A stretch of DNA of 64,000 bases, from assembly GCA_023055355.1 (NCBI GenBank), contig JALJCS010000001.1, positions 71,961,381-72,025,380 on the forward strand, in the 5' to 3' direction. The notes under the pieces were generated by a model that was not told the origin of the DNA, did not search any database, and saw nothing but the letters and a program-made list of their open reading frames with translations. A program made the translations under genes and the position numbers. This document shows positions 27,107 through 40,665 of the stretch, piece after piece. The DNA is from Agelaius tricolor. Lineage: Eukaryota; Chordata; Aves; Passeriformes; Icteridae. Numbering within the stretch: the first letter of the stretch is position 1; every line of letters starts with the position of its first letter.

Positions 27107-27189
27107 AGTTGAAACAAACCTCTAAGATCATCAAGTACAACCATTAACCCAGCACTGGCAAGTCCACCACTAAACCATGCCCCTAAAAG
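27107..27189 (-). mobile_element. CR1 LINE short fragment, minus strand
   Basis: The stretch AAGATCATCAAGTACAACCA, then AACCCAGCACTGGCAAGTCC and ACCACTAAACCATGCCCCTA is the reverse complement of the distal CR1 3' UTR. Only about 83 bp are kept, with no internal region. Confidence 0.85.
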
Positions 27190-30100
27190 AAGTATCTTGG
27201 CTTCTGGAAAAGGGCAAGCTGTGGCAGAGGTAAGTTCTGTGATGGCCAGGAGAAAATGCCAGGAGAATCTGAGTCCATTAAGTGTGCAACTTCTATATCC
27301 AAGCTTTTGTTCTATATTGTTGCCACTGTGATATGAGCTAAGGGGAATTGTGTGTGAGTAAAAATGATACACGTTCTTGGAAAAATACTGGGTTTCTGCA
27401 AATATCTTCCCTATACAGTGAAGCAGACAGCCCAAGTTGGCTCTGAGATTGGATATTGTACAAAAACCCTCCCAAAGTGTGAGTCTTTCCTTTATAAGAG
27501 TCACTACAGCTTGTGTACACCCATTCCAAAATACAATGCCCCCAGCTCTGGTTTGGCTGTAATATCATCTGAACTAAGTCTTGTCCTGAGAGGCCTTTAG
27601 CCTCATCCCTTCCTCAAGGGAATGGCTGCTTCACCTTCATCAGGCGTTCACATTTTAACTCCTGAGATAGGTTTGAAATAGCACTTCCATATCCTAACTG
27701 GATTCCTTAAGACTTTAATATCACTCACCAACTTGCAGGTGAAATGTAGGGCCAGACGTCCTTACTTCCTTGAGCTAACTATCTTAATAATCTTCTAGCC
27801 CCACTGAAATGCATAATTTTTTTTTTATTTGTTTGATGTTTCAAAAGGTACCAAATGAATGTGGTGGCAACTGAAAAGCCAATGGAACGTCAGCTCTGAC
27901 TTTTTTTTCCTACTTTATGTGTTTTCTTTGTCCTTTAACACCCAGCTACAAAGTGAGTGATGATAGATGATTTTTCAATTTGAATCATGATCACTGTTAG
28001 ATGTTAAGGGACAAAGGAAATAAATCATCTGAAAAGACATAAGGAGGTGGTGGTGTTTTCATTATTCAAAGCCCTTTCCAAGTTGTTGGCAAATAAAAGT
28101 CTTCTTTGACAATGGTAATTTTATGTTCTTTATCTCTCCTTGAGGAGGAAGTACATTTGATTGCTTTGAATTTTTGTTATCAGCCTGGTGATTTTTCAGG
28201 GCAAAAAAGGTCAAAACCTTGCATAACATTGAAAAGAAATCTCTGAATAAGATAGAAACAGTGCAGGTGAAGAGGAGTTTTATACCCTTTGGAACTTCTG
28301 TAAGAGGGGAAAAGTCCCTCATTAAACTATTTTTTCCTTGCAAACTTGAGGGGAAAAAAAATCAAACTCACTTCTAGTCAAGCAAGGCTTTGAAGTTTTT
28401 GCCCCAGTGTAAATGCTAGCAAACCATGCAGGTCCACATTTCTACTTGTGACCATCTGCTGGAAAGCTGGAGGTGCTGGATGCAGTGCAGTTTGGGTAAC
28501 CTGGGCACCTTCTTTGGGTCTCTGCTTCCAAATCAGTGAAGCATTGACATTTATGTCTTTCAGCCATTATAAACCATGGTTAGGAATAAGGTTTTGAATG
28601 CTGAAAACTGTGCATGTACAGACTGTTCTGTTGCTCATCTCTTGAGCAGCAGCATTGTCAGAACAAGCTTTGGTTCATTCTCGGTGTCCAGCAAAGGAAA
28701 GGATTTCATCTGAGACTCCTTACAGAGGATGAAAACAAAAAAATTTTGCATACAGACTCTACTCATCCTCCTGAAGTACCTTTAGAACAGAGTTCAGCAC
28801 AAATTCTCTAGTTCTAGATCTGTATTATCCAAAGGTCTGAATGACTCGAAATATTTATACTCTCCACATCTTTAAGATTATGAACATGTAAAGTAATTTG
28901 TGGCGTTACTGATGAAAATATTCATTCCTGTGCCATGTGCAGTGATCCACATTTACCAGAGCATTAAAATAAGAGTCCTTGCCACTCTCTTTAGTGCAGA
29001 TGGAGAATTCCTTACACTAATACTGGTCCCACTGGAGTCCCTGTAGGATTGATATCTGGGAAATGCATCTCCCTCTGACCCGGGTATTCTGAGTAAATGA
29101 CAGACTGGGTCCTCCAACAAGGCATGGGAAGGTGAAAATACTTGGAGTTTGCAGGGATATTTTTATCTTCTGAGGACTGTAGAGCAGTCTGTGGGTTATA
29201 TTTAAGTTATAGAATGAACCAAATCCAACATGTAATAACTATTGCTAATAAATTAGCACATAAATATAAAGCCTTACATCAGCATATTTCCAGAAATTAT
29301 GGAATCACCTTGCTGCCTTTTTGATTGGGTTTTGCAAATGCTTATTGACACCTTACCAAACAAAGCCCTGGTTTTTCAGTCAAAGGTATCACGGCATAAA
29401 CCCCAAGCAAGAAAGTGAAACCTGTGGAGACAGTTTTGGTCATTAACTTTTAGTGGCAAACCCACTAATTATTAATTATCATATATTGCAGGTAATGGAC
29501 AGAGTTTACCAATGCAATTTTTTTCACCCATCACCACACAAAAATCCTTGAGCTGAAACACAAACTAAAGTCCTGCTCTGTGCCACAGTGGTGTCCTGGG
29601 CTGGCAGAGAGCAATGTAGGCTGTTCTACCTGGAGAACCACACTGCTGGGAGCTGGCCATGATGGATTCTGCTGCAAGTAACATCAAAGCCTTTCCTATA
29701 GATTTTTAAAATGCAGTCAGGGAAGAGAGGTTTCTTTCTGAGCTCACACACTGAGGTGGGTCATCCAGGTTACTAAATCAGCACAGCTCCTTATTTAACA
29801 CTCCAGAGGATCTGCAGTTAGAGGATATTTGTAAGAAAATGCAATTGAACTGTAGCTCTACTGTTCACATTTATTTAGTTGCTGTATTGCCTAAGACACT
29901 ACTGAAACACTTGAGATTTCTATCATCTCTATGTCATAAGCATCACAAAGCAACCAATTTAAGCAGTGTTATTGATAGTGAGTACAATGCAATACTCACT
30001 CTTTCATCTGTTACAGAACAAGTAGGTTTTGCAATAAGATGTTCCTTTTTTTGTATCTCCTTTTCTTTCCAGCATATGCAATATGTCTCATCAATGCATC

Positions 30101-30881
30101 ACCTCTCCATCTCATTAACTATCTGTGCTCAGAAGACCTCATTTTTTCCTTGCCTCTGTTCATTAATTTCCTTCTTCTTCTTTCCCACTGTTTCCCTCTG
30201 CCATATAATTTTTTATGTCTCTGGAGTCATATTAGGGGATGGCTCGGGGGAGAATTTTGTTTGTGATACAGATGATACAGTACACAAAATCTTATTTTTC
30301 TCATTTGAATAGAAGTCTGCAGCAGATCTGGCTTAATTTGTCAGCAGTCTATGTGTAACCATGTTTTAGAGAGGCATAGAAAAGATTTGGGACCAACCTG
30401 TTTAAAACCCAATTAGAGGGACATGGAGCTAGGTACAGGTTAATGACTAAAGCCAAGGATGAAAAATATACAAGTCTGGGGTGCTTAAGCTGCAACATTA
30501 ATAAAGGCAGAAAAAAAGAGAAGCCTGAGATTGCAGTCAGGTGAGACTGCACTTTTTGAACTTCAACTTTATAGCTCAATGGCTTCCATGTAAATTTTCC
30601 AGGGAAGGAAGGTCTTCAAAAATGCTCTTTCCTTTCTAGATGTTCTAATAGTAAAAAAATAAAAAAGGTCTTCAGACAGAGAAAATTTAAAAGAGCTGTT
30701 GAAAAAAATAGTACCAGGATATCATGTAATACAAATCAGCACCTTAACACAGATATCAAAGGAGCTGTGGCAACTTCTAAAAGCTAGAGTCAGAGGTCTC
30801 AAAGAGAAACCAAAATGTTATCAGTCCACTTTTGGAAGGACAGTGCTGTCCATCTCTCTTAAGTAAAAAGCATTACAGTTA

Positions 30882-30918
30882 AATAAAGAGACCTAGCAAA
30901 AAAAAAAAAAAAAAAAAA
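30882..30918 (+). repeat. AATAAA signal plus A21: possible retrocopy 3' tail
   Basis: The hexamer AATAAA at 30882-30887 is followed after ten bases by 21 uninterrupted A (30898-30918). That spacing is what a polyadenylated transcript copied back into the genome would leave. CR1 does not end in poly(A), so this would need another source. I cannot recognise a parent gene in the 500 bp upstream and see no clear target-site duplication, so a chance pairing of AATAAA with an A-run remains possible. Confidence 0.35.
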
Positions 30919-32735
30919 TCCAGTCTTGCACCTTGGTACCTTGGTCCTTAGTCTGCCCAAGCTGCAGAGCAGCTGTGGAAGAGAATGAATCAGGAATTCA
31001 CTGATTCACTGCACAGTGACCATTACATCTGAGGACAGCATCACCCGTGGTAGGATGATTTGGGTTTAAGTTTGTTGAGTGGTTTTTTGGAAGGAATAAG
31101 GCAATTATAAGTGGCAATTTGCCATTAGCCACATTAAAACTTTGGTAGATTAATAAGGTCCCAGGTTTGACCATCTGGATAACATTAGTAAGATCATTCA
31201 ATCCAGTTGCTCTTTGTACACGACCTTTATTTTTTAAATTAGTGTTTTCTGTGTAGCCAGTCTAAAGATACCATAGTGGCCTGACCCCAAAAGAAAACCT
31301 TTTCTTTCTTTAGCCTTTTTCAATCACCTTTCCCTGAACAATTTCTCTGTCTATTACATCTTTTTTTATGATACAGAATCAAAAAGTAGGATTCAAGGTT
31401 GAGATGCAGCTCTGCCTTGTATGGAGCAATTAAAATTGCCCCAAGAATTCCTCTACTTTTATTACTAAATAGTCATTTCAGCATGTCCCTGGGTATTACT
31501 GACCTTCAATAGCAGCTCCATGCAATCTCCCAATGCCACATTGACAGCCAAGCAATGAAAGTCACCCTGTTTTTTCCTTTTTTTCTCCTTCCCAAAGCAT
31601 TCTGAGCTGATATTAATCTGGCCAGACAATGAAGTCTGTCCCTGCAGTGTGTCACCATTTCTGCAGTTAAGGTGGCATTCTTTGATCCCCAGGTGTGAGA
31701 TATCAAAGCAGGTGAGCAGCACGTGTTCTATAGACTGGCTGCACACACCAGCAGCAAGTGCCAGCTGTGGACCCCTGGTGACACAGGATTGTCACCTCTG
31801 CCATGAGGAGTGCCCTCTGTGCTGTGCTCCAAGCCAGGCCCAGCAAGGAAGGCTGGGATGTGCTGCCTCCATGGCAGCATTCTGAAATAGACAGGCAATG
31901 GTGCTACAGGCACCTGAGACCAGGTGAGAGGACAGGCTGCACTCAGAAGTGATGCTGGTGGATTTCAGTAGCCTTGGAAATTATTTCCTCACAAGTTCCA
32001 TCTCCCATGCTTCTGGCAGGATCATTCTTGCTGTGGAAGTGAAGAAAATGTTCCCATCAAGCCCATCAGAGAGAGACACTGAGGTGTTTCTCCTCTGGAA
32101 GGAGGGAGGGCAGAATGATTTACTGCTCTCTGCCTCTCTCTCTGCCCAAGGCAGGGCACACAGACATGTCACAAGAGATGGGAAAGGTTATTTATGTGTT
32201 TACCACTTCCCTGGTATCCTAAAATGTCCCCTCCCCCTGGCAAGTCATCTGTAACTCCTCAGCATCTCTGTTAGGATGGGGTGTGACTCCAAAACTATCA
32301 CAAGAAATTCTGTGATTCAGTGCCAGGTGCAAAGAAATAGCTGAATTGGAAGGATTTTAGAAAATATAAAACTTGCTGCTTGAATATCCTCAATGTCCTG
32401 TGGCTGGATTTCCAATCAGTGGGATGTCATGCATGGCTCATCAGAAGCTTGGGTAGATAAAAGTAACCAGGTTCTCCTTTAACTCTTCCTCTTTTCAAAA
32501 AGCTTCACATCTCTTTGCCTTCTTCTTTTCTCCACACAGAGAGACACAAACAGACCCTTTCCCAGCATTGCTCCCAATTTATCTCAAACATTCTTAGTTA
32601 TAAGAGCAGAAACTCACAAATTTAAAATGAACCTCTACTTAAATAGCCACATTCAAAACCTGTCTGAAATGAAGACACTTGAATGTGGTGGTGGTACATT
32701 CAGAATGTCATAGGATTATTTTGAGCTGCCCTTTT

Positions 32736-32830
32736 TCTGGTGGGTTTGGTTTTTTTTTTTTTTGGAGGGGGTGTGGAGTTGGGGGTTTGGGGAGTTTTTT
32801 GGGGGGATTTTTTGGCTTTTTTTGAGCTCA
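32736..32830 (+). repeat. G/T-rich low-complexity tract with potential G-quadruplex
   Basis: T14 at 32750-32763 is followed by four G-runs: 5 G at 32767-32771, 5 G at 32781-32785, 4 G at 32789-32792 and 6 G at 32801-32806, with loops of 9, 3 and 8 bases. The arrangement meets the usual loose G-quadruplex pattern on the plus strand. Confidence 0.75.
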
Positions 32831-33107
32831 AGTTCAAAGATGACAGCACAGTAGCTCTTCCGAGAAGAAATGAAAGAAGTGGATGACTTTGATATATTAA
32901 ACTATTCTTTCCTGTGATTAGCCTATAAGTACAAAGAAAGATAAATATGACTAAACTCTTCCACAGCAAAAAAGTAAAACAAATTGAAAGGGACAAACTC
33001 TGAGCAGAGAGTACATCTGAGAGTACTCCTCAGTTAAATGCTGACTGAAGAGAAAAATAGAAATAACCTGCAAGGAGGGCTTACAGCAAGGTGTGTTTTG
33101 TTGGCAG

Positions 33108-33272
33108 TGGTGATCAATTCCTGTGCCATCCCTGGGTGTCCAAGGCCAGGCTGGATGAGGCTTGGAGCAGCCTGGGCTAGTGGAAGGTGTCCCTGGCCCT
33201 GGCAGGGGGTTGGAATGAGAGGGTCTTTAAGGGCCCTCCCAACCCAAAACATTCTGTGGTTCTCTGACTCCA
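33108..33272 (+). mobile_element. CR1 LINE 3' tail, plus strand
   Basis: CCATCCCTGGGTGTCCAAGG, then CCAGGCTGGATGAGGCTTGG, AGCAGCCTGGGCTAGTGGAA, GGTGTCCCTGGCCCTGGCAG, GGGGTTGGAATGAGAGGGTC and finally CCCAACCCAAAACATTCTGT with GGTTCTCTGA: a clean CR1 terminus of about 165 bp. Few changes from the common CR1 pattern make this one of the younger copies here. The 79-codon frames on both strands are derived from it. Confidence 0.94.
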
Positions 33273-36200
33273 ATTAACAGGGAATGCAATCAACTAAGAA
33301 ACTGCTACTTATAACCTCAAAAAATGAGAAGTACTCAGCTCAGAAAACACAGCATTCCCAACAGAACATTGTTTCTTTAGAATTATTAAGACAAAAGTTG
33401 GCACTGCTGCCTTTGAGTCTCTTGCTATTCAAGCTGTGTTATCTACCCTGACATTCTTAAAACTCTTGCTATATTTGACATTTATTATAAACCTCCAGCT
33501 ACAAGAATGGTGACAGTATGGAAATATCAAACCACCTCTGTTTTTCATGTGTTTCCTACATGCCTGGCAGAAGCTATTTCATAAAAAACAATATTGTGTA
33601 TTCCTTGGACCCAAAAAATTCAGAAGCTTAAAAATCCTTAGGAGACCTTTTCTTCTATAAAAAAAATAAGAATTTGTGATACTGTTTCATGACTTTGAAA
33701 TGGTCTCTTTTGTGCTTTTGATTATCAATACTAGGAACAGCTGCAAGGTTTAATTCTCAGTCTCAAGACAGGCCAAAATAAACCTTCTGAGAAGAGAAAA
33801 CAAGTTGTTTGACTTGTTCAGCTTAATAAAAACAAAGTCATCAGCTTCATTGTTAATTTCTAGCAGAGACATCCATCTATGAACAATATGAGAAACGGGC
33901 AGGGGACAAAAAAAAGACATAGATCTTTTCCATCTGGATCCCCAGACACAATCTCAGTTACTGTGCTGGGTTGCTAACACTTGCACAATAAATAATAGTT
34001 TAAATTTATCCCAGGTGTAATTCAGTGGAGTTAGTACAGGAATGAATTGCTCTGTTCAGATGTGATTACCCACATTTATTATAAACACTTTGATGACCTC
34101 TTATAAATCTGGAGTATTTCTAGCTTCCATGCCAGCAATACTGGGGATATGCTCCACACAACTGCAGCAGGGGTGGCAGCCTGGCTGACAAAGAGGTATT
34201 TGGGCACAGATGCACTTTGCTGCTGTGTGAGACAAGATAAGGCTGCATTTGGAAAAAGAGGTCATTTTAGAGCAAGGAACTGCATAGCTTGAAGTATTTG
34301 TATAGCATGAAGTTGTTGGGAGGCCTCCAGAGGTCTCCGGATATGCCAGACAATTCAGGTTTTTCAGATAAATAAGCAAACAGAAGGTCTGGAGTGGAAA
34401 AGAGGTCTTGATGTATGGATATGCTGTATGCATTCCTCCTCCTCCTCTCCCCTTGCAAAGCTGGAAAACTTTCCTGCAGCAGCTGCTACCACAAAGCATT
34501 CAATCCTGTCACACGTTGCCATGCCCCCACTTAAGCCCCTCTGGGAAAGGACCCACTCAGTTCCTAGTGCAGGACAAGGGACCCTTTCAGTCTCCAGGGG
34601 GTGGCTCTATTCCCAGTTTCTTATCTCCACATATAAACCCTAAAGAGCAAAGAGATTGACAGCACAGCCAGCATCAGGCTGAATAAAAGTGTAGAAGAAG
34701 CCTGGAAGTGTGTAATGGGGGAAGAGACACTTTCCAGTGAAAAGTGCAGCACCTGGGTTGGTACTGCCAGGAGCTGCCCTGAGTCATCACCACCCTGCCC
34801 AGGCTGGGACAAGTGTCCTCCCCTGGAATGGAGACACAGCACCTGCCCAACAAGGGACAGCCAGGGTGGGGAGCAGAGCCCCCAGGGGCTGTGAGGGACC
34901 TCCCAGGGCATTTCACCCCAGCAGGTACATCCAGAGCACCCACACCACGCCCTGAGTGTTACCCCAAGTCTGTTATTGAGGCTGATCCATTGAACTAAAT
35001 GACATTGAACCTAAATGTGCTGTTCAGCAATTATCAGCTAATGGCATGTCATTATTAGTATATTTCCTTGAACATGATTTGGGTTTAAAGCATATGAATT
35101 GACTCATTGCAAAAAACAGTGGCATTATTTTTCATTCCACCATTAAAACACACCGTCATATTTAATGGTGACTGGGATGCTCAGCTCCACTAATCATTTG
35201 TTAGGTCTCACAGGGAACATAAAATACAGTGTAATAGCACTGCAGTGTAATGGCATCATCCTCACCCCTTGGGATCTAACAAAACTGTACTGCAACAATT
35301 CTGGTTTAAAACTTGTAGCTCATTTATCCATTTATTAAAGTGCCTCAAAACCAATTTACAGTTAACCACCAGGTGGACCTGAACAAAACACAGACCTAAT
35401 GTGGCAAGCCATTGCAGCCATTATGCTTCCTTCTTCTTCAACAGTAACATATTGGACTAAATTAAATCTAATGCTAAACCCAACTACTGCAAGCAGAATC
35501 TTGCCAGCTTCCTCTTCACCCGCTCAAGGAAAGCAATTTTGCAAATGGATATGGCAAACTCCAAATCCCTAGAGCCTTGTTTCCTTTGCCTGGTAAGTGA
35601 AGGGTAACCCTGGGGTACATGTATGCATCACCCTGAGGGAGGCTGAGCTCAAACATTTGCTGTGTTCATTTGTAGGTAATGGGTTTCCTTTCTGAGACAC
35701 TCAAAAGCTGTTCCCTCTTGAAGGATGAGAACATGAGACACAGGGTGAAAACCATTTAATCTTTATAGCAGAAACAGGTTAGAGATCTGAATTTTCATCT
35801 AACCATTCCTCTAGGAAGACCTACATGTGTTTTCATAATTTATTTAATTGAAATATACTGTAAAAGAAAATGTTTAAAATCAGAATGTTTTCCTGGTTAT
35901 TGATTTTTATGCTTTTTCAAGTTCTCTTTTGCAGCAGCCAGTTTTGCTAAAAGCTCTACCTTGTCTAAAATACACAAAGTGAAAAAATTTCCCCTTTTTC
36001 AGTTCTTTGTCAGTCAGTGTCTTCCTAAACTAAATGTCAAATTATTTTGTATAGCTGTCTATGGATTTTTTTCCTCAGAAGTATGTACCTGCTTTTGAAT
36101 ATTTGCTGTTCTAGTGTGGTAGTCTATATCCTGGAACTGAAATGCCACCAAGAAATGATAATTGCCATAGAGGGGATAATTATCATACAGCCCAATCCAA

Positions 36201-39200
36201 ACATTTGAAAGTCTCTGCTCAAGTCTGAAGTATCTCTGGATACAGTGTTTAACAAAGATTTAATTTTGCTACACTCCCATACTGGTCTGTTAAGTGACAG
36301 AACAAAGGTTTTTAGCCCAGAGGATGAGATCAGTTCTTACTCCAGCTATAACTAAGTCCTTCACGTGCATCTACAGCTTTTTGGACATTTGCCACCTGAA
36401 TTTAAGAAAAGAACTGCAGAAGTCACCTTCCCTCAAGCACATGTTTTAGCAGATGTTGCATCAGCAGTTACTGATTCAACAGAAAATAGGACGTTTCAGG
36501 AACAAGGCAGATTCAAGAACACCATGAAGACACCAAGACACTTGATGGGAACATGGTTATCATTCATCCTCCCTCCACTGGAGCAGAGGACAGCAGAGGT
36601 GTGCCCCGGTGGAGCCAGGAGGTGAGACAGGGAATGCATACCATGGAAAGATGCACCACACAGAGAAAAGCCACAACCCATCTTCCTTCCCTTGGCAAGT
36701 GGAGACACACCATTAACTACACAAGGACACAAAGAAATAAGAGACTGCAGTGGCCTGAACAGCAAAAATTTGCATCCAAAGCCACCTGCCTAAGACTAGC
36801 CATTTTTAGGTTTATGTGTGATAAAGAGGCTGAGCTCCCTTAGCTTGTGGATAGACTGCCTGCCACCCTATCCCATGAGCAAAGGGAGGGGAAATGGAGT
36901 GCTCACAGTGTCAGGACTAAAAGCCTGTCTCCTCCCATCAAAGGGAAGAGGGAGGTGGTCCGTTTCACCAGAAATTCAGAGCAGCAGACTCCTGAGGGGA
37001 GGAGATCCTCACATCCTGGGTATGTTGGAGGAATCTCCTACTCATTGTGCTTGCTCCTTTTGGCCACACAGTGACCCTGGGCTAACAACAGCCTTAATTT
37101 GTCCATATGCTGTCATCTACAAAGTAAATACAAGTATTTGTTCTACTTGTCCAGGCTCTGAACTCAATGGAGGCTCACTTTAAACTCAGTGGATAGTGTA
37201 ACCATCCTGAGTCCTTTTGTTTCACTTTCACTTTAACAAAGGCAGCTAGAATAGATAAAATTGCCCATTGCTTTCCATTTTGCCTGAACAATGTGTAAGA
37301 TGGCTTTTCAGATGCAGACACACACATTGAAGGCATGAAAAACAGGAAGGATGGAATTCCATTCCTGAATAAGATGAGAGGAATCCTATCAATATGAGTC
37401 TGTGCTCAGTTAATTCAATATTCTGCTTTTGGCAGTAGTAAATTGCTAAAATGCAAAGAAAGACCCAGTTTGGCTGGGCTAACTGTGATCATTGCTGACT
37501 TTAGACACCTTTTCAATTAATGAGCCATTAATGAGAAGCGCTGACTTTTCATCTAACATTCTTATGAATTTCAAATATTCACCAAATAGATTCCAGTAAA
37601 GATGATGTGACTTGCAAAATATCCATTTCAATTAACCCCTGTATGCACAGAGTTATCTATGTCCCCTCATTCCATGTTTTAAACAGTGGCCTGGTTTAAA
37701 TCCTAATGAAGATGATGAAGAAAATACATTGACTTTTATAGGTTTTGCCTCTTGACCAAAGAGAATATCATAGTATGATTGTCAGGGTAGAAACTCCCTA
37801 GTAGCGATCATGTGAAAAATGCTATTGCAGTAATCACCAATGTCTCCACAAATACCTGATTATTTTCTTTAGGGGATGTCAGGCAACTGTGAAGGACAAT
37901 AAACTGACAAATAGCATTTTTCTTCATGAAAATTCTGTCAACCTCCAAGCACAGTGGCTCTATTGCTAAAAATATGCAATGCCTGCAAGTGTTGGATCAA
38001 TCAGCAGTGCTACAGACAAAAAGATCTCCTACAACCCCAGATATTCCTTTGCCATGCTGGGAAACTGAAATTTGCTCCCTCATCTTATAGTCACAATTTT
38101 AACTCCAAATCTGATGTTTTTAACATCTTTGGTTTCAGAGTTTACTGGGACAGGAACCGGTCTCAGGCCATGGGTTGCCAATTCATAAAGGTGCTCTTTC
38201 CTCTTCATGTCTTTCATGAAACCTCCTGTCAAAACCTTTTCCCAAACTGCCTATGCCCCTTGACACAGCACACACACTCCATATATCAACCCCAGATGAT
38301 TGATAAGATTTGATGAACTTGCTGACACTGCACTGCCCCATCATCCAGGTTATTAATAAAGACATTAATCAGTTTTTACCCCAGCAATTTACATTCAGGG
38401 TTGCCACTAAAAACAGCTGCCATTTGTACCACTTATCATCTCTCCAAGCCCAGTGTCCCAGAAAATTTTTCACAATTTCTTCCCTTGTCTCCTCATCACA
38501 GATGGTAATTGATTATTAAGCAGTATGCTCAATTTCAAATGTTTTTTTTGTTGGATTTTATTTTTTTTAAGAGAGAAAACAGTGGGAATAGATGTCATAG
38601 ACATCTAAGCACCTAAATATTCCCTTGACATCAATCATAAAAAAACATTGAAATGTCAATGAAACCACAAGCAGCATTTTCTCCTGTGCATTGACAACAC
38701 TAAATATATCAAACATATACAACTGTGGTAAGAAGAGAAATTTTTTTTGTGCCTTAGAGGTGTAAGGGATACCATGACTAGCATTATTTTCTTGTACTTC
38801 AAATTCTGTGTTTCCAGCTTGAAATGATGGGCAGGTGGCCCAAAAAAATGAGGAACTTGGGCTGAAGGTCTTAGCTAACTCAGTGACCAATGGAGGGTGT
38901 GTGAGGTTTGCATTTTATTTTCTTTTCAGTATTGTTGCTAAATGAAGAGATCTTTATTGAGGTTCTGAGCCCTCAATATTAAATATTGGCTCCCTCTAAC
39001 TTGAGAGAAAACAAAGATTTCCTGGTCCTGCACCTCTGCAATGTTCTGAAATTAGATCCTTTGTGAAGCATGAACTTCTTTTTCATTTGCCATTGTTGAT
39101 ACTAGAAAATTAACAACACTTGGGCACAGGTGCAGGAATTTAGCATCCATGATGGTGTAAAGATAAAAAAGCCCCTCTCTGGTTTTGGCCCAGATCAGCC

Positions 39201-40229
39201 AGTGGCTTCCCAAATGGTTGGTTCCCCAGCATGGTTTGGAAATCAGATCAGAGCAGGGAACTTCCCCATGAAGCTTTGGAGGGAAGGGAATGGAGTGCCA
39301 CAGCCTGGCTGTGCCAGCTGGTCCCAAAGCTCTGCAGCAGCTCCCAGCACTGCATGCTTTGCTGGTAGTGATACAAGTGAAAATATTTTCCCAACCAATT
39401 CAGAAGCAAATCCAGCTTTTCTCCCATGTTGCAACTCAAATGTTTTCCCTCTTCCCTCTGTAAGGACGCATAGGATTTCTCCACTGTCATTGAGAAGTTG
39501 GTATACTTTCCCCAGCATCTGGGCTTCTCAGCACCTGACCTTAAAGTTTCCTCTGTGTCAGACAGAGGCTGCTGCTGCCTTTGAAGGGATTCAGAACTAA
39601 TAGCACTGTCTGGCAGGGAGTGACAGGCTCAGAGGATCAAAGACAAGAACATAAATCTAACAACCTGCAGCCCAGGAGCCATCTTCCCCCTCCCTACTGA
39701 TAAGGATGCAAAATTGAAGAGAGGTGGGAAGATTTACTGGGAGCAGAAAAGTGTATGAGGAATGAAGACAGAGGTAACCACGTATGAAAGCAGGGCATTT
39801 CCCTAGATATTGATATGCACAGATCCCTTTTAAGTCCCTCTGAACCCTCTTCAGGTGACAAATTTTGCTGTATTTTCTCGTCCTGGGGCAGGGAAATCCC
39901 ACTGCTGTGACACTTGGCAGGCTAAACAAGGTCACATTCTCCCTTTCCTGTGGGGACATTCTCTGACAGTTTGCCTGTTCCTGGTTTCTCTTAGGGATAA
40001 TATCTCCCTTGAGTGTGATTTGTGCAATGTCAAAGCACTCTGGATTCCTAAACTAGAGGACTGCTGGACTTACAGCTCCTTCAGGAGCTACAGGGCCGAG
40101 GTAGATTTCTTGCTCACTCTCTCTGCTTCATACCAGGACAGACAGCCCTATCCCCACTTGTTCTCTTGTTCAGAGAACCACATGCATCACAAGATTGCCC
40201 CACATCAAACCTCCTCTGTTGTTCTTTGT
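33273..40229. other. Seven kilobases of unique noncoding DNA
   Basis: No interspersed repeat recognised. Open frames of 132 (34101-34499, minus), 156 (39130-39600, plus) and 171 codons (39855-40370, plus) have no known domain; the last runs into the LTR at 40257 and so cannot be an intact gene. Confidence 0.55.
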
Positions 40230-40256
40230 GTCATAGAACCATGGAATTATGTGGGT
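40230..40256 (-). mobile_element. CR1 LINE terminus, part 1 of an LTR-split copy, minus strand
   Basis: GTCATAGAACCATGGAATTA followed by TGTGGGT is the reverse-complemented 3' terminal part of CR1 (compare the usual tail that reads TCATAGAATCATGGAAT). The rest of the same CR1 resumes at 40666 on the far side of the solo LTR, so the two pieces are one original insertion. Confidence 0.75.
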
Positions 40257-40665
40257 TGCTATAGTAAAAGCAGGGCCACCGATGCAGGGAGAAATGATGC
40301 ATCTGACTCCATTGATATCAGAAGGCTAATTAATCACTTTATTATACTGTATCACACTGTATTACACTGAATCTGCACAGGGACTCAACTCCACTCAGTC
40401 AACCAGAATCCTGTGACTGTCAGCCGACAGTCCCCACACACACACACACGTGGATTAAATTGGTCAATGAATCAAAACACTCACACCAGAATCCAATTAC
40501 CAATTCCCTTCAGGTAAACAATCTTCCACGATGCATTCCACTTGTGCACAGCAAGAGGCACAGCAATTGAGATAAGAATTGTTTTTTCTTTCTCGCTGTG
40601 ATTCCCAGAAAATATCCTTGGGGAGTTGGGCCTTGCTTTTCTCTGTGAAGAGGAATGCAGCCACA
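40257..40665 (-). mobile_element. Solo LTR of an endogenous retrovirus, minus strand, inside a CR1
   Basis: About 409 bp bounded by TG at 40257 and CA at 40664-40665. On the minus strand it begins TGTGGCTGCATTCC and has AATAAA at 40343-40338. It interrupts a CR1 whose terminus lies left and whose body lies right. The flanks GGGT (left) and GGTT (right) may be a short target duplication, though the match is imperfect. No gag, pol or env is next to it, so it is a solo LTR left by recombination between two LTRs. It contains a short (CA)n at 40435-40449. Its 3' part shares GACTCCAT and CAGAAGG motifs with the LTRs at 52.9 and 55.5 kb, so the three are probably related subfamilies. Confidence 0.8.
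40338..40343 (-). terminator. Polyadenylation signal AATAAA of the 40.3-kb LTR
   Basis: Reads AATAAA on the minus strand, in the right half of the LTR in its own sense, where the R region would end. It fixes the orientation of the element as minus. Confidence 0.65.

Larger units (their letters stand above)
27190..33107. other. Unique noncoding DNA
   Basis: No gene recognised. It holds the AATAAA plus A21 tract at 30882-30918 and the G/T-rich tract at 32736-32830, annotated separately. The 157-codon plus frame at 29839-30312 is rich in Phe, Leu and Ser from T-rich DNA and shows no domain. Confidence 0.55.

Noticed and set aside
39855..40370. 171-codon plus-strand frame
   Set aside because: Its last third is an LTR read backwards, and its first part has no recognisable domain.
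40435..40449. (CA)n microsatellite as a separate feature
   Set aside because: Only about seven units, and it lies within the LTR at 40.3 kb, whose family seems to carry a CA tract there.
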